From: an uncultured bacterium
GTDB taxonomy: Bacteria; Patescibacteriota; Minisyncoccia; Spechtbacterales; HO2-43-30
DNA: 7,101 nucleotides
NCBI GenBank assembly: GCA_913054525.1
Contig: CAJXHR010000028.1
Location: 1 to 7,101, forward strand
Direction of reading: 5' to 3'
This document shows positions 6,075 through 7,101 of this stretch, in pieces. The position numbers and the translations under genes are program-made. The stretch's first letter is position 1. The number at the start of each line of letters is the position of its first letter. The notes under the pieces were generated by a model. It saw nothing but the letters and a program-made list of their open reading frames with translations, was not told the DNA's origin and searched no databases.

Positions 6075-7101
6075 TTATTCGACAAAACTCTCGTCAATAA
6101 AATCGCGGATATCTACGGTCTTGTCAATTTCGCCGTATTTGTAGAGCAGCCCTTGCATCTCCTCGAGAAGGTCAACTCTTATGCGGGGGGGGAGGTCGTA
6201 TGAGGGTATCTCCATTCCCTGAAATTCACCCTCCATCATCAACCCCTTGTCCCAAGACCTGTCTTTTTGCTCCTCGGGCAGACCCTTCTCGTAAGCGATT
6301 CTTTTCACATAGGCATCCACAACCCTTTTCACCTCCTCTCTGTGATTTTGGATGTAATCTTTGTGAAAAACAAGCAGTGCGTGCGAAAGCGCAGGGTCCA
6401 TCCAGTTCATGGGCTGATACACATACGCCGTCCCGTCAAGTACCAGATGCCGCACCGTGGTCAGATGATACAGGCCCCCGTCTATTGTTTTTTCCTTAAG
6501 CCATTTCTCGGTGTCATCCTCATCTACCTGGTCTATAACAGTGAGATCCTCGCCGGGAACCAGGTTAACTTCCTCCAAAAACTCGCGCAGGAATATCGCA
6601 TCCCCCGGCCCCGCTCTTCGCGATATCAGCGTTGTGCCCCTCAAATCATCCGGAGAGTTGATTTCCACATCGCGCCTCATAATGATTGCCTTCCCCGGAA
6701 CCGCGTCATACCCGAGCATTGCGACCACAACAATAGGGAGCCCTTCGTGTATCGAGGCGATAAAAGAACTCTCGCCGATTGTTCCTCCGTCCAGCTCCCC
6801 TTCGACAATTAAATCTACGATTTCAGTACCCCTCATTTTCCCAAAAGGATTGCCGAATTCAATGTCATCCTTCCACATCTTGTTTGTTTCCTCGTGCGTT
6901 TGGGGAATTTTGAAAAGTTCCTCTTCCTTCAAAAATCGTGTATAGAGCTCTACAGATATGCCCCCCTCGTCAAAGTAGTCGTATATAAGCGCCCGATACA
7001 TCATGTTGACCCGTCCCCCGTGAAAGTACCCTATGCGCACCGGCCTGTCTTTATTTATAATTTCAAGCTTCCCGCCATCCGGATAAAACTCTCTCCCGAT
7101 A
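6075..7101 (-). CDS. NMT1/SsuA-type ABC transporter substrate-binding protein, 5' end beyond window
   Basis: The frame is open through the right edge, adding about 20 codons upstream of the GTG at 7040-7038, so that GTG is probably an internal valine and the start and signal peptide lie outside. About 341 residues are visible. Counted from that GTG, the features of the type 2 periplasmic-binding fold are: an opening strand VRIGYFHGG; GELDGGTIGESSF (81-93) followed by GLPIVVVAMLG; SPDDLRG (129-135) followed by a glycine-containing loop RRAGPGD; and a C-terminal FHKDYIQNHREEVKRVVDAY segment. In this family (thiamine-precursor, sulfonate or nitrate binding) these regions line the ligand cleft between two lobes. 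The ligand cannot be told from sequence alone. No permease or ATPase is visible downstream; they may lie to the right, or the protein may act without a transporter. Its stop is 5 bases before the membrane protein start, so the two are surely co-transcribed. Confidence 0.85.
   Translation of the reverse strand, partial: IGREFYPDGGKLEIINKDRPVRIGYFHGGRVNMMYRALIYDYFDEGGISVELYTRFLKEEELFKIPQTHEETNKMWKDDIEFGNPFGKMRGTEIVDLIVEGELDGGTIGESSFIASIHEGLPIVVVAMLGYDAVPGKAIIMRRDVEINSPDDLRGTTLISRRAGPGDAIFLREFLEEVNLVPGEDLTVIDQVDEDDTEKWLKEKTIDGGLYHLTTVRHLVLDGTAYVYQPMNWMDPALSHALLVFHKDYIQNHREEVKRVVDAYVKRIAYEKGLPEEQKDRSWDKGLMMEGEFQGMEIPSYDLPPRIRVDLLEEMQGLLYKYGEIDKTVDIRDFIDESFVE

Noticed and set aside
6267..6945. Plus-strand open frames (181 and 144 codons) opposite the binding protein
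   Set aside because: They overlap each other and a well-supported family member on the other strand, and show no recognisable domain.
7038..7040. GTG as the start codon of the substrate-binding protein
   Set aside because: The same frame stays open to the window edge through about 20 further codons, and a start here would leave the protein without a signal peptide and at the very edge of the first strand of the fold.

Overview
All genes in this window lie on the minus strand, and the layout is extremely compact. Read in the direction of transcription (right to left) there are five: (1) the 3' part of an NMT1/SsuA-type periplasmic substrate-binding protein, running off the right edge; (2) a 729-residue membrane protein with a spermidine-synthase-like Rossmann domain between two hydrophobic halves; (3) a 727-residue secreted or membrane-anchored copper-radical-oxidase-like protein of the galactose oxidase/glyoxal oxidase type; (4) a 332-residue Cys/His-rich exported protein of a family I do not recognise, called X1 here; and (5) its paralogue X2, cut by the left edge. 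Gaps between genes are 5, 10 and 12 bases, and X1/X2 overlap by 4. This looks like one operon with no promoter or terminator inside the window. No stretch over 300 bases lacks a gene, and I saw no RNA gene, insertion sequence, CRISPR array or attachment site.

The organism looks bacterial, with a streamlined genome and exported proteins carrying ordinary N-terminal hydrophobic segments. None of the four visible start codons has a recognisable Shine-Dalgarno sequence, which points to a lineage that relies little on SD or to translational coupling. I would not name a phylum. It is probably an uncultivated lineage, but that is a guess.

The most striking structure is an exact 161-bp direct repeat (590-750 and 1585-1745, offset 995 bp). 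It holds the last 19 codons of the oxidase gene, the 12-bp spacer, and the start and first ~29 codons of an X gene. Outside the repeat, X1 and X2 are only about half identical in protein sequence, yet inside it there is no difference. The left copy is read in another frame as the last 24 residues of X1, giving X1 a tail made of out-of-frame oxidase sequence and creating an ATGA stop/start overlap with X2. This is a recent rearrangement, a gene-conversion tract, a cassette-like array unit, or an assembly error; long reads and the sequence to the left would decide.

Functionally, the oxidase keeps four of the five residues that define the galactose oxidase copper-radical site, but the axial tyrosine is a glutamate. 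The spermidine-synthase-like protein lacks the usual DSTDP-type active-site stretch. The X proteins carry a regular repeated four-cysteine pattern. Together they suggest an envelope-located redox or modification system of unknown substrate, with the binding protein possibly capturing a small ligand. That joint role is inference from gene order only.
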